Position numbers and translations under genes: made by a program | Notes under the pieces: model-generated | Databases searched by the model: none | What the model was told of the DNA's origin: nothing | Seen by the model: the letters and a program-made list of their open reading frames with translations, nothing else | Shown here: piece by piece, positions 22,805 to 32,462 of the stretch | Position numbering within the stretch: position 1 is the first letter of the stretch | Layout: each line of letters starts with the position of its first letter | Source of the DNA: Forficula auricularia | Lineage: Eukaryota > Arthropoda > Insecta > Dermaptera > Forficulidae | NCBI GenBank assembly: GCA_024734495.1 | Contig: JALMQS010000852.1 | Coordinates: 1,364,001-1,428,000, forward strand | Direction of reading: 5' to 3' | Length of the DNA: 64,000 bases

Positions 22805-22847
22805 TATCTTATCTTATTATATTAAAAGAGCAAAGTTTATATATATA

Positions 22848-23744
22848 GGGTGCTTTTTTTAGAGGTATAGAACTTCGAATTGAAATAAAACACAAGAAAA
22901 TCGTTTTAATGTCCATCAATTTGGCCTTATTGGAAGGACAATTTTATGCCATTAATGTTTAAATATGATTTCGGGCATGTGGCCGCCGCGGCTGGCTCGA
23001 ATAAATCCAATTCTACAGGTCCAATTTTCAACCACTTTTTCGAGCATATGGGGCCGTATGTTACAAGCAAAATTGCCGCATTTGGAGTGAAGAGAATCCA
23101 CATGAGACCCTTGAGACGCCATTACATCCACAAAAACTGACTGTTTGGTGTGCTCTATGGGCTGGTGGAGTCATTGGGCCATACTTCTTCCGAAATAATG
23201 CTGGAGAGTCAGTTACCGTTAATGGAGACCGGTATAGAGCCATGATAACCGACTATTTTGTTCCCGAATTGGATGGCATGAATGTGGATGAGTTGTGGTT
23301 CCAACAAGACGGCGCTACATGCCACACAGCGCACGTCACAATCGATTTATTGAAGGAAACATTCGATGAGCGCATAATTTCGCGGAATGGACCTGTCAAT
23401 TGGCCACCAAGATCGTGTGATTTGACACCATTGGATTATTTTCTTTGGGGATATGTGAAGTCGCTCGTCTACGCCAACAAACCAGAAACGTTAGGGGACT
23501 TGGAAGCCAACATTCGTGGCGTTATTGCCAACATACGGCCCCATATGCTCGAAAAAGTGGTTGAAAATTGGACCTGTAGAATTGGATTTATTCGAGCCAG
23601 CCGCGGCGGCCACATGCCCGAAATCATATTTAAACATTAATGGCATAAAATTATCCTTCCAATAAAGCCAAATTGATGGACATTAAAACGATTTTCTTGT
23701 GTTTTATTTCAATTCGAAGTTCTATACCTCTAAAAAAAACACCC
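22848..23744 (+). mobile_element. mirrored DD41D-type mariner element
   Basis: The element is flanked by TA and has two 215-base arms (22848-23062 and 23530-23744) that are almost perfect inverted copies. The right arm is the genuine 3' end of the transposase gene; the left arm is a reversed copy of it and has replaced the 5' end and the first catalytic region. A similar build is seen in the unrelated mariner at 46796-47680. Confidence 0.85.
23061..23640 (+). pseudogene. DD41D mariner transposase, C-terminal two thirds
   Basis: The frame stays open from the arm junction near 23061 (KQNCRIWSEENPHETLETPL) to the stop at 23638-23640. The second catalytic Asp is in WFQQDGATCHTAH and the third in CDLTPLDYFLWG, with 41 residues between them; this spacing and the QQDGATCH/PLDYFLWG motifs fit the DD41D group of the Tc1/mariner superfamily. 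The first Asp and the DNA-binding domain are missing because the reversed arm replaces them. The rest is free of stops, which points to a recent rearrangement. The protein cannot be active alone, but the ends might still be moved by an intact relative. Confidence 0.85.
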
Positions 23745-23924
23745 TATATATATCCGGTCGGGTTCTCGAAAACGGCTCTAACGATTTGGATGAAATTCAC
23801 TGGTTAGGAGGGTTTTGTGTTGGACATTCGATCTGTCACGGCTAAGTTGTTTTTGATGGGTTTTTTGTTAATTGAAACAATTCTTCACAGGTGGTTGTCC
23901 CTCCTTCTTCAGGGTTTTGAAAAG

Positions 23925-24125
23925 TCAGTGAAGGAAATCCAGCGGAGGTGACAGTGGACGAGATGTTGGGGTTGCAGTGGTGGAGGAGTACGGGAGGCGA
24001 GGAAAGTGGTGGAGGGGGTGGGGCAGAATTGGAGGGGGTGGGGGTGTAGGTGGGGATGGTTGCGAGGTGAAGGGGTTCAGGGGGTGGGGTGAAGTGATGG
24101 GGGTCCGGGGGAGGGGGTCGGGGAT
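23925..24125. repeat. G-rich repeat, second copy at 46640-46790
   Basis: Runs of GGGGG separated by 1-5 bases (GGAGGGGGTGGGG, GGGGGTGTAGG). Nearly the same sequence stands at 46640-46790. The open frames on the C-rich strand are proline-rich artefacts. It could form G-quadruplexes. Confidence 0.6.
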
Positions 24126-24129
24126 TAAT

Positions 24130-24300
24130 ATATAGCTTAATGAATAAATGTAAAATAATAAAACCATTATAGTCTTATTTTTTACAACCACTGTGGACTG
24201 CCTTCATCAACATCCAATTTCATATTAATACCAGTCCGTCTCCTAAAGAAAAACCCTATCAATTAATATATAGTAAGATTGGAGTAATTTTCGGAGACGG
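24130..24300 (+). mobile_element. Penelope family P2 terminal sequence
   Basis: CTGTGGACTGCCTTCATCAA and ACCAGTCCGTCTCCTAAAG recur at 47700-47815. GGACTGCCT.CATCAA and ACCAGTCCGTCTC are shared with the ends at 24705 and 61120-61170, so this is a 3' end of a P2/P3-type element. Confidence 0.55.
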
Positions 24301-24377
24301 GCTGATAAGTGAATTAAGTGGATATTGATGAGGCAGTCCAAAAAGAAGAAGATAATTTACACTATCTTTTTATTCAT

Positions 24378-24421
24378 AAAACCGACGTTTCGGAGGCTAT
24401 TCCCTCCTTCTTCAGGGTTTT
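24378..24421 (-). ncRNA. hammerhead-like ribozyme, family P2, copy 1
   Basis: On the minus strand: AAAACC, CTGAAGA, A, helix II GGAGG(GAATAG)CCTCC, GAAACGTC, GGTTTT. AAAACC pairs with GGTTTT as helix I; cleavage is expected after GTC. Helix III is reduced to the self-complementary ACGT. Same sequence as copy 2. Confidence 0.75.
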
Positions 24422-24625
24422 GAAAAGTCAGTGAAGGAAATCAATGCGGCATTCCCCTCTGTCTCCTCTTTCAGTGGCAGTAACAATAATAATATCTTGT
24501 ATTTCATTATCAGCAGATATTACATTATAATTCTGCTGAGAATGAAATACAAGATATTATTATTATTACTGCCACTGAAAGAGGAGACAGGGAGAATGCC
24601 GCATTGATTTCCTTCACTGACTTTC

Positions 24626-24669
24626 AAAACCCTGAAGAAGGAGGGAATAGCCTCCGAAACGTCGGTTTT
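24626..24669 (+). ncRNA. hammerhead-like ribozyme, family P2, copy 2
   Basis: Helix I AAAACC (24626-24631) with GGTTTT (24664-24669), CTGAAGA 24632-24638, helix II GGAGG/CCTCC, GAAAC 24656-24660, GTC 24661-24663. All core positions of the hammerhead are intact apart from one extra A before helix II. Confidence 0.75.
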
Positions 24670-24760
24670 ATGAATAAAAAGATAGTGTAAATTATCTTCT
24701 TTTTTTGGACTGCCTCATCAATATCCATTTAATAAGTACATTTTTATTTTGTATTCTTAC

Positions 24761-25057
24761 TTGATTTCTTGAATAGATGTGCCCAAGAAATTAATGAAAA
24801 TCTCATGAAGCTCTTGGACCGGCTTCGGGTAGAATTTAATCAAATCGCAAATGGCTTGAAGCTCAAGGGAGCTTTTAATCGCCAGGGAGAGAACTTGACG
24901 CAGAGGGCCATGCTCGCCTCTGGACAAATCAAATTTACGAATCAGATTGCGATGCTCGGGTGTCAGGCTCCAATTTTGTAATTGGCATAAATCGTCCACC
25001 CTATCAAGGTGATCCAGCCAAAATTGTAAGGTACTAACATTTTCGCTCCAGGAGTCC
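24761..25057 (-). CDS. NBAS: NBAS exon 15
   Basis: Acceptor poly-T then AG, donor GTAAGA. Encodes FDLSRGEHGPLRQVLSLAI and KSSLELQAICDLIKF; the YDLSRSE-type motif is conserved in NBAS. Ends in phase 2. Confidence 0.92.
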
Positions 25058-25249
25058 CTAAAAAAAAAAAAAAAGATTTTTTAGTCATAAATTAAAAGAA
25101 AACAATGTAAATTTTCTGAAAAATAGAAAATATCTAAAAAGAAACTTCAATTTATTGTGAGATAAATACATAGTTTTTCAAGCAACAAAACACCTCTAAA
25201 ACAGTGGAGGGCGGGGATTTTTCAACAATGCTGTCCAAAAAAGAACTTA

Positions 25250-26100
25250 TTATTTTTACTTTATGGTAAAGTTTTGTAATCGTGCATGAAAAAAAGTGTT
25301 TTTTTTTGCTTCTTTTTTCGAAATATCTCAAAAACGGCTGAAACAATTTTGATTAAAATATGCTGACGTGTTCTGATGTGGCCATCCACTTGACTTTACC
25401 ATACAACCTAACCCCTCACTTATATTTAAGAAAATTATTTATAATCATGTAGGGGAAGGGGTTAGTTTTTCCATTTTTAGATTACTCTGGGCCCACTGAT
25501 TATGCAAACATAATTTGGTTAAGTTTGGTACAAGAGCCTATATTTTCATTTTTTGACCATACAAACCCCCCCCCTCCCCTCATTTTGGGCGGTTAGTTTT
25601 TGCATTTTTAGACTTCTAGGGTCCCAGTGATTATGTATATAAAATTTGTTTGAATTTGCTCAAATAGCCTATATTTTTAATTTTTAACCCCCTCCACCCT
25701 TCTTAATTTTGTGTCGATATGCACCAAAATCTAATCAGCTCTTAATCTCAATGGACCAAAACTACGTGAGAAATTTGGATTCGATGTTCACTCTAGTTTT
25801 TGAGCTAGCTCGTCCACAAAAATTTGGTAACGCACAGACTAACTAACTGACAGACTAACAGACTTTTTGACACAACAATTATTATCTCGAAAAATATAAT
25901 TTTTTCTATGTTCACTTATTAGGGCTTTTTTTTGTAGAACAAAATGCCATGGTTTCGCACAATTTTTTTTTAATCAAAATAGTTTCAGCCGTTTTTGAGA
26001 TATTTCGAAAAAAAAGAAGGAAAAAAAACACTTTTTTCAAGCACGATTACAATACTTGACCATACACTGTATGGTAAAGTAAAAAATTTCAATTCGGACC
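25250..26100. mobile_element. Helitron-like repeat copy in intron
   Basis: Contains the family blocks in order: GCATTTTTAGACTTCT, GTGTCGATATGCACCAAAA, GAGCTAGCTCGTCCACAAAA, ATTATTATCTCGAAAAATA, and the outer TGTGGCCATCCACTTGACTT. No coding frame; both borders uncertain. Confidence 0.5.
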
Positions 26101-26258
26101 ATTTTTCAAGAATTTATGAGCGAAAAACCGAAATTCGATGTGACGGTGCTGCCGCCTAGAGGCTAAGAAATGAATTAGATTTTTCTTTGACATTGTGCTT
26201 TTTACCGTCGCCTCTAAAGAAACGCTTTTTAATTTCTAATCCATTTCAAACTACTTAC

Positions 26259-26563
26259 TTGACTTGTTGTTCCGTTTGATTCGATTTCTTTTTACATAAT
26301 TTTAAGGCTTCTTCTAAAATTTTTTTACGACAAATTAAACTAATAAAATGAAGCGATTTTTCAGTGAAGCAAATATTTTTTACAAAATTTAAGAAATCAT
26401 GCGCCATCATTTTATTAAGATTATTACAGCTCTGATGGAATCGATCAATCCAGTCAGCGTCAGAGATTAATTTCTTCTTATTGGTGTTTCCATATTGCCT
26501 TAAAAAGTCATTCTCTTCTTCGTCATCCAACGGGCAATCATTAAGTTCACGAGCGTCATCAAT
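26259..26563 (-). CDS. NBAS: NBAS exon 14
   Basis: Acceptor TGTTTAG, donor GTAAGT. An acidic start (LDDEEENDF), then WIDRFHQSCNNLNKMMAHDF and a Lys-rich end (EALKLCKKKSNQTEQQ). Phase 0 to phase 2. Confidence 0.88.
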
Positions 26564-26599
26564 CTAAACAAAAATTGAACAATATTAAAGGGACATTTT

Positions 26600-27630
26600 C
26601 TAAGAAAATCACAAGAGAATGTCAGCTATTAGATATGGATTATTTTAAATTATATGTCAGAAGGGTTGTTTTTACCCCCTCGGGAATCGAACCTTAACCT
26701 AATTATTTCACCGAGTAGTAGCAAGTAGCTTAATTTTTTTAAATTCTGCTTAATATACATTTTTTTATTTGCTAAAGTCTTTAGTTTTGAGTAACTGTAT
26801 CGAGTTCATGATGTATATATTTTAAATTCCGAACCATATTAAGAATTTTCTTCTAGTATTTGTTCAAGAGGTAACAAATAAACCACATTATTTATTAGGC
26901 TTGTAATTTTTGAATAGTATATTTTTTTATTTATAGCCTAATAACAATTTCAGTAATTTGGGTGCTAAGACTGGAGGGTTGTTTTCAGCTACTTTTTTCA
27001 ACAAAAATAAAAAACTTCCAGGAGTTTATTATTATATTACTATTATTAAACTGAAGATGGCGCTCGCTTAGTCTCATATAAATAAAAATATTTATATACG
27101 AACATGAATTTAGGTCATTTATCAAAGATATGTTTATATTTCATGTAAGAGGGTCTTGTCCCCTCGGGAGTCGAAAATGACCTAAATTAATGTTCGTAAA
27201 ATTAATTGATTTCATATCGCAAGTTGATTTTGAGAAAAAATTCTTTATGAAAATATATAATTATATGTCGATAATTCAGACCCGCAAGTTTTGATAAGAA
27301 TCACATTACGCATTTATTTAACATTGCATAATGAAGGTCTTTATCAAAACCTTCTATTAGGAAGATATAGTTGAAATAAAAATATATCTACTTCATTTTT
27401 TTTGGCTGAATTGGAAATTTAAATCTCATTTGATTCCTGATTGATATGAAACGGTTTTTCAAACACACTGAAAATGAAAGGGGCTAAAGAGGTTTGCACT
27501 AGACACTGACGATATATAGTAGTATTATCTATTTATTTAATAAATATATTAATAAATAAATATATATCTGTATTTTTTTTGACCGGTGTATTTATTTTTT
27601 ATTTCTGTGTCGTGAAAAATATAAATTTAT
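26600..27630. other. intron, no gene
   Basis: AT-rich with TAAATAAATATAT runs at 27530-27570. I see no exon-like frame, RNA gene or clear transposon. Confidence 0.4.
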
Positions 27631-27637
27631 ATAATTA

Positions 27638-27743
27638 AGGTAAACGCTCTAGTAGTGGGCTATATATAGCGCAATTTTTCAAAATTGGATAAGCTAATTT
27701 TTGAACTTTTCTTGCTTATGGCCCACTACTGAAGCATTTACCT
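27638..27743. mobile_element. 106-bp MITE
   Basis: Ends AGGTAAACGCTC...GTAGTGGGC and GCCCACTAC...GCATTTACCT are inverted, flanked by TA. Non-coding. Confidence 0.65.
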
Positions 27744-27848
27744 TATTTCTTAGGTGTATAAGTATTTTTTGTATTTGCCATAATAAGGGACAATAGATAA
27801 ATAATAAAGAAATAAAAATATATAATAAGATAATGTTAAAAAACTCAC

Positions 27849-28033
27849 TGGAAATAGATAGAATTCTTTTTGCGCCCATAAACTATAAAGCATACTAATA
27901 GAAAAATTATTTAAATGCAGTGGTAGACTTTTAAATAGTTTCACAAATAATCCAAGATTATCTTTCGTTAGAATGGGTTCAATTAAATCAGCAAGTTTCG
28001 TCTCTTGGTCAATAAATTTCTTATAATTAATAT
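27849..28033 (-). CDS. NBAS: NBAS exon 13
   Basis: Acceptor ATTTTTAG, donor GTGAGT. Encodes DINYKKFIDQ, LADLIEPILTKDNLGLFVKL and SMLYSLWAQKEFYLFP. The NYKKL and LEPVL motifs of vertebrate NBAS are recognisable. Ends in phase 0. Confidence 0.93.
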
Positions 28034-28155
28034 CTAAAAATGAGAAGTAAAAAAATGGTTAAACGGAATAAAAAAAAATTAATAATTATTTTAAATTATA
28101 TTAAAAATAAGGTCTTTTAGTTTAAAGACACATTTATATATATATATATAAAACT

Positions 28156-28274
28156 AATTGAAAAGTTTTTGTTTTGCCGAGAGTAGCAGAGTTGTTGGTT
28201 CACAAAGAGAAACAAAGAGGTTGTCCTCTGCTTGATGCATCAAGCAGAGGACAACCTCTTTGTTTCTCTTTGTG
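28156..28274. mobile_element. 119-bp Penelope P1 end with a 74-bp palindrome
   Basis: Flanked by the 12-bp duplication ATATATAAAACT (28144-28155, 28275-28286). It starts with the reversed P1 3' end (AAGTTTTTGTTTTGCCGAGA) and continues into a perfect palindrome 28201-28274 centred on CTTGATG|CATCAAG. Truncated downstream of the ribozyme. Confidence 0.8.
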
Positions 28275-28324
28275 ATATATAAAACTCTTCTCTATGAAAA
28301 AGCCTAACAAAAAGTGAAATATTT

Positions 28325-29238
28325 GAGTCGTTTATTTTGAAAGTGGCCTAACTCCAATTTTGAAAAAAAATGAGTTAATGACAGATTTAGTTAGACATAG
28401 ATGTCTTCTTTTCAAATTTATAATATCATAGCCAAAGGAGTACAATATCATCACGAATTCGTCAAAATAAATATAAATATGTGGGATCCAGCCAAGCCAA
28501 CTTGCCCTGGTCCTACACACCATGACACCGCCCTGATTCCAGCCACCTCGCGCCTCCGTCAATCTGAGCAGCAGCCTGGCAGATTTTACCAGGCAACGCA
28601 CCGTCAAGATTTGTTAAGTTTTACACGCACTCTTCAAGCGAAGATTTCACTCCCCATTCCAACCCCTCCTCAGCTGCATGAGTCCATTCCCCTATTGCTG
28701 CTCCCCCACCACCGCTCAAGCTTAGCGCGCCACTACCGCCCGCAGCGCCACCGTGGAAATCTGTTACCACTCGAGAGCGGCGACGACCAGCTAGTCCCTG
28801 ATTGGCCATAATAACAAATGCGCTGATTGGCCGAAATAAGGACCTATCATCAGGAGCCCCAGATATCAACGCGGCCTCTATAAAGATCGTCTTCCAAGTT
28901 GAAGACAGCAGTTCATCCATCAGTTCAGTTCAGTTTAGTTCAGTTCATCAAGTATATGTTTACCGAAGATTTAACCAGCAAGTTTCAAGAAGTATTTTTC
29001 TACTCAAGATACACGAACATCTCCAGTTTTATTTCTACATTTATAAAGCATTTTGTTATATTATTATTATTGAAAAGCATTGAATAAACCATTATTATTG
29101 AAAATACTTGTGTCTTTCTTCACCTGGTTTAAGCCACCTAGAATAATCCCTACAAATATATGTATTTATAAAAATATAAATACAAATATCTCAAAATAAC
29201 AAATAATGGACTTAGGCCACTTTCAAAATAAACGGCTC
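28325..29238. mobile_element. TIR element split by a solo LTR
   Basis: GAGTCGTTTATTTTGAAAG at 28325 and its reverse CTTTCAAAATAAACGGCTC ending at 29238 form 27-base inverted ends with ATTT on both sides. The interior is interrupted by the LTR at 28480-29155. Without the LTR it would be about 235 bases, a typical MITE. Confidence 0.7.
28480..29155 (+). repeat. solo LTR (676 bp)
   Basis: TGTGGGA to TCCCTACA with the 4-bp duplication AATA on both sides (28476-28479, 29156-29159). It contains a TATA-like CTATAAAG at 28877, an initiator-like TTCAGTTCAGTTCAG run near 28920, and AATAAA at 29089. The GC-rich front yields several short open frames that are not genes. TGTGGGA/TCCCTACA ends suggest a BEL/Pao or gypsy-type element; the internal part was lost by LTR recombination. 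Confidence 0.8.
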
Positions 29239-29265
29239 ATTTAATCAATTATTCAGATAATACGG

Positions 29266-30095
29266 TAGAATTTTTCCTTTTACAATGTGTAAAAAATTGG
29301 CATTAATTTTTCACCCTAACCACGTGACTATACACCCAATCTTGGCACTCGGCCACCTATGGGCCTCTTTTACAAGTTCACACCCCACACCACTCTTTCA
29401 CTCAGGGCCTTGCCAGCCCTTGCTCAAAGCCTATTCTTATTCGACCACTCTTCAGAGCTTAGACACATCAGTAAATTTTATTACAAGTGCTTCAAATAGC
29501 CACAATCTTTAAACATGTAATAAAATTATTCTCTGAAGGTGTGTTATTCGCTATATTGTGTGAGCCTAAGACAAGAATATTCTGATAGCTAAAATTCATA
29601 TCCTAAATGTGTTCATTTCGTTTATTGTTTTCTCTTTTTATCCTAAGGTTGTTTCAATAACAAATCGCTAAGCCACGCTTTAGCAAAATATATGTTTTAA
29701 TCGCCCAACCGATAGGCGAAACACAAACAAACATTTTACTTTGCCCTAACATGCGGCAAGAAACCCACCCTTTCTTTTCTGAATAGCTAAATTCAGAGAA
29801 AGCAACTCCAGGCACTTGAGCTCCGCATACATGCAGTGAGCAGCTCAACGTCCACACAGCGCATTCAATTTGCGCAGGGAATCCAGGAACGGCAAACAGG
29901 CTCCAATAACTATACTTTTCCCAAATATTATCCTTCTTATCACATCAATCTACACTACACTACACCTTTTATCAAAACCTTCCCCTTGTTGATTAATTAA
30001 TAAATTTTATATAAACGTTAAATGTTGTCTTTTTGTTCCATACTCTTTTGAAGAGCGGTACTAATGCCTCTCCTCAATTTTCTTTACAGGATATT
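29266..30095. repeat. dispersed repeat X, left part (split by a RTE)
   Basis: CACGTGACTATACACCC, AACATGCGGCAAGAAACCCA and the TTCCCCTTGTTGAT block recur at 43530-44190 and 44690-44800. Continues after the RTE insertion at 32193-32310. No coding frame. Confidence 0.7.
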
Positions 30096-32192
30096 CATCA
30101 TCATCATTGAGTATACAGTCCTAAGACTGGTTTGATGCAACAATCCGTCTCCACTCGACTCTGTCCCCCGCCAGCTGTTTAACCTCTCTAAATGTCTGGC
30201 ATCCCATATCCCCAATTATTTGGTTGAAATATTCTAATCTGGTTCTTCCCCTTCCCCTTTTCTTTCCCACCTCCCCCTCCAAGATATCCCTAAGCAGTCC
30301 CCCATGTCTCAGTGTGTGCCCCATCATCTGACCTCTTCTCTTCTTCAGACTCTTCCACAAGGTTCTTCTTTCTCCGATTCTTCCAAGAACTTCTTCATTT
30401 GTAATTTTATCCATCCATTTGATATTCGTCATTCTTCTGTAGCACCACATTTCGAAAGCCTCTAATCTCTTTCTCTCCGCTTCTCTAATTGTCCAGGTTT
30501 CACACCCGTACATGGCTATGCTCCATACATATGTCTTCAATAGCAACTTCCTGTTTGCTAAGCTGATTGAGGAGGAGCATAGTAGTTTTTGTTTTGAATT
30601 AAACCCCATTTTTGCTTGGGCAATTCTTGATTTAATTTCGTTTTCGCTCCTCCCATCCCATGTTATTTTACTTCCTAGGTAGCGGAATTCCTTAACTCCT
30701 TCTAGGTTTTCTTGGTTAATTTTGATGCATTCCTGTCTCGTTTGTTCTTTTTTTGTACATACTAGGAACTTGGTTTTATTCTTGTTTATTTTCATTTTGA
30801 TTTCTTCTATTAGGATTTGGTTAATTCCATTCAAGGCGTCCTCTAATTCTTTTTTATTGCTTCCTAGAAGGGCAATGTCATCGGCAAATCTTAACATAGC
30901 GATCTTTTGACCTTGGATTTCTATACCTGTATCAATTTTGTCTTTGAATTCTTTAATCGCTTCTTCTATGTATAAGTTGAAAATCATGGGTGACAGCACA
31001 CATCCTTGTCTTACACCTTTTTTTATTTTGGCTTCTCTTTGTTCATCACCAATATTTATAATTGCCGTCTGGTTTTGATATAGATTGTAGATTAGTCTTC
31101 TCTCTCTGAATTTTATTCCCGCCTGTTTTAATATTTTAAACATAATTTCCCAATTGACGTTATCGAATGCTTTTTCTAGGTCTATGAATCCGATGTAGAC
31201 AGATTCTTCCCTGATAAAAGCCCTTTCTATTATTAGTCTAAGAGAGAGAATTGCTTCTCGGGTGCCTCTGTTTCTTCTAAAGCCGAACTGGTCTTCCCCC
31301 AGATTTTCTTCAACTCTTTGTTCTATTCTTCTTTGGATTATTTTGGTTAGGATTTTGGAGGCATGTGAGGTTAGGCTAATGGTCCTGAAATTTTCACATT
31401 TATCCGCGCCTGTCTTTTTGGGAAGTGTGACTATTTTGTTTTTTTCGAAATCTTTTGGGATGATTCCCAATTTATAGATTTTGCTAATTAGTTCAAAAAG
31501 TTTGTCACGTGCCTTTTCTCCAGAGTTCTTTAGGATTTCAGCTTGTATATTGTCTATTCCGGGTGCTCTATTATTTTTTAGTTCCTTCAAAGCTGTCTCG
31601 AATTCTGACCTGAGTATGGGGTCTCCTAATTCGTTTTCGTCCACAGATTCTTCTTCTTCTATTGGGTTCATTGTTTTTTCTTCTCCATAGAGTTCTTCTA
31701 GGTGTTCCTTCCATCTATTTGCCTGTTCGTTTTCGTTTAGAATAATGTGGCCTCCTTTATCTCTTATGTTCTTGCTTTTTGGCTTGTCTTCTTGGAAATT
31801 TCTTTTTATTGCCCTATAGGCTACATCAACTTTTCCCAATACTAGATTTTCGTTGACTTCTTTACATTTTTCTTGAATCATTTTTTCTTTTGCTTTTCTA
31901 CATTCTCTTATAACTTTCCATCTTAATTTTTTATATGTTTCTTTCCCTTCTTCGTCTTTTCTGTTCTTAAATTTTCTTCGTTCGTCAATCAGTTGCCGTA
32001 TTTCGTCTGTTACCCATGGCTTTTTAATTTCGTTTTTCTTTGATTTAAGGACTTCGTTGGCTGTTTCAGTCAGGCTTGATTTCATAGCATTCCATTCTTG
32101 TTCGATTTCTTCTTCTTTGTTATTTGTGGGTGTTTTTTCTTCCAGTTTCTTATTCATTACGTTTTCGAAAAGTTTTTGGCTTTTAAAATTTT
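30096..32192 (-). mobile_element. RTE-like LINE, 5'-truncated, in repeat X
   Basis: Flanked by GGATATT on both sides (30089-30095 and 32193-32199). The other copy of repeat X at 44797-44812 shows the uninterrupted junction, proving the insertion. The 3' end on the minus strand is a short (ATG)n tail, the form RTE elements use instead of poly(A). A second truncated copy stands at 5034. Confidence 0.88.
30121..32157 (-). CDS. RTE-like reverse transcriptase (endonuclease missing)
   Basis: A 678-codon frame without stops. From residue about 205 it has the RT signature blocks: APGIDNIQAEILK, NFRTISLTSHASKIL, EDQFGFRRNRGTREAILSLR, YIGFIDLEKAFDNV (first Asp), GVRQGCVLSPMIFNLY and MLRFADDIALL (the catalytic FADD). 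The C-terminus holds YGCETWTIREAERKRLEAFE, then MWCYRRM and a basic GKKRGRGRTRLEYFNQII tail, as in RTE-clade proteins. The N-terminal 200 residues are a Lys/Glu-rich linker. The apurinic endonuclease domain is absent because of 5' truncation, and the frame stays open into the flank, so ATG 32157 is only the first internal Met. Would still encode a complete polymerase domain. Confidence 0.88.
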   Translation of the reverse strand: MNKKLEEKTPTNNKEEEIEQEWNAMKSSLTETANEVLKSKKNEIKKPWVTDEIRQLIDERRKFKNRKDEEGKETYKKLRWKVIRECRKAKEKMIQEKCKEVNENLVLGKVDVAYRAIKRNFQEDKPKSKNIRDKGGHIILNENEQANRWKEHLEELYGEEKTMNPIEEEESVDENELGDPILRSEFETALKELKNNRAPGIDNIQAEILKNSGEKARDKLFELISKIYKLGIIPKDFEKNKIVTLPKKTGADKCENFRTISLTSHASKILTKIIQRRIEQRVEENLGEDQFGFRRNRGTREAILSLRLIIERAFIREESVYIGFIDLEKAFDNVNWEIMFKILKQAGIKFRERRLIYNLYQNQTAIINIGDEQREAKIKKGVRQGCVLSPMIFNLYIEEAIKEFKDKIDTGIEIQGQKIAMLRFADDIALLGSNKKELEDALNGINQILIEEIKMKINKNKTKFLVCTKKEQTRQECIKINQENLEGVKEFRYLGSKITWDGRSENEIKSRIAQAKMGFNSKQKLLCSSSISLANRKLLLKTYVWSIAMYGCETWTIREAERKRLEAFEMWCYRRMTNIKWMDKITNEEVLGRIGERRTLWKSLKKRRGQMMGHTLRHGGLLRDILEGEVGKKRGRGRTRLEYFNQIIGDMGCQTFREVKQLAGDRVEWRRIVASNQS

Positions 32193-32310
32193 GGATATTA
32201 AAATATGTAAAACATTGATAGCCAGCGCACTTTCGAAAAACATTTTTAAAATCATAAAGTTAAACACAGCAGCCTTTGAGGATTTACGCCCCTCATAAAC
32301 CAAAAGGCGA
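32193..32310. repeat. dispersed repeat X, right part
   Basis: CAGCAGCCTTTGAGGATTTA and CGCCCCTCATAAACCAAAAG recur at 44880-44925. Confidence 0.7.
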
Positions 32311-32462
32311 GATACTTTCTATCATGGACTGCCTCTCCATCAAATCTACATTTCTCTAGGGCCAGGAAGAGCCAATTTTTATGAAATTCATTTATTATTT
32401 CATTATTAGCTAATTTAACTACAGTGGGTGACCAAAAGTTTTTTGATCGGTTGCGTAGTTTT

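Larger units (their letters stand above)
24320..24726. mobile_element. palindromic Penelope P2 pair
   Basis: Two inverted arms (24320-24508 and about 24530-24726) share more than 90% identity by eye. Each contains a complete ribozyme motif (24378-24421 minus; 24626-24669 plus) and ends in GGACTGCCTCATCAATATCC. No coding part of the element remains. Confidence 0.8.

Noticed and set aside
23925..24191. A proline-rich 88-residue protein on the minus strand
   Set aside because: It is the complement of a G-rich repeat that also occurs at 46640-46790 with a different frame.
28401..28920. Overlapping proline- and serine-rich open frames on both strands
   Set aside because: They lie in the GC-rich part of a solo LTR and lack any recognisable domain; frames on both strands reflect base composition.
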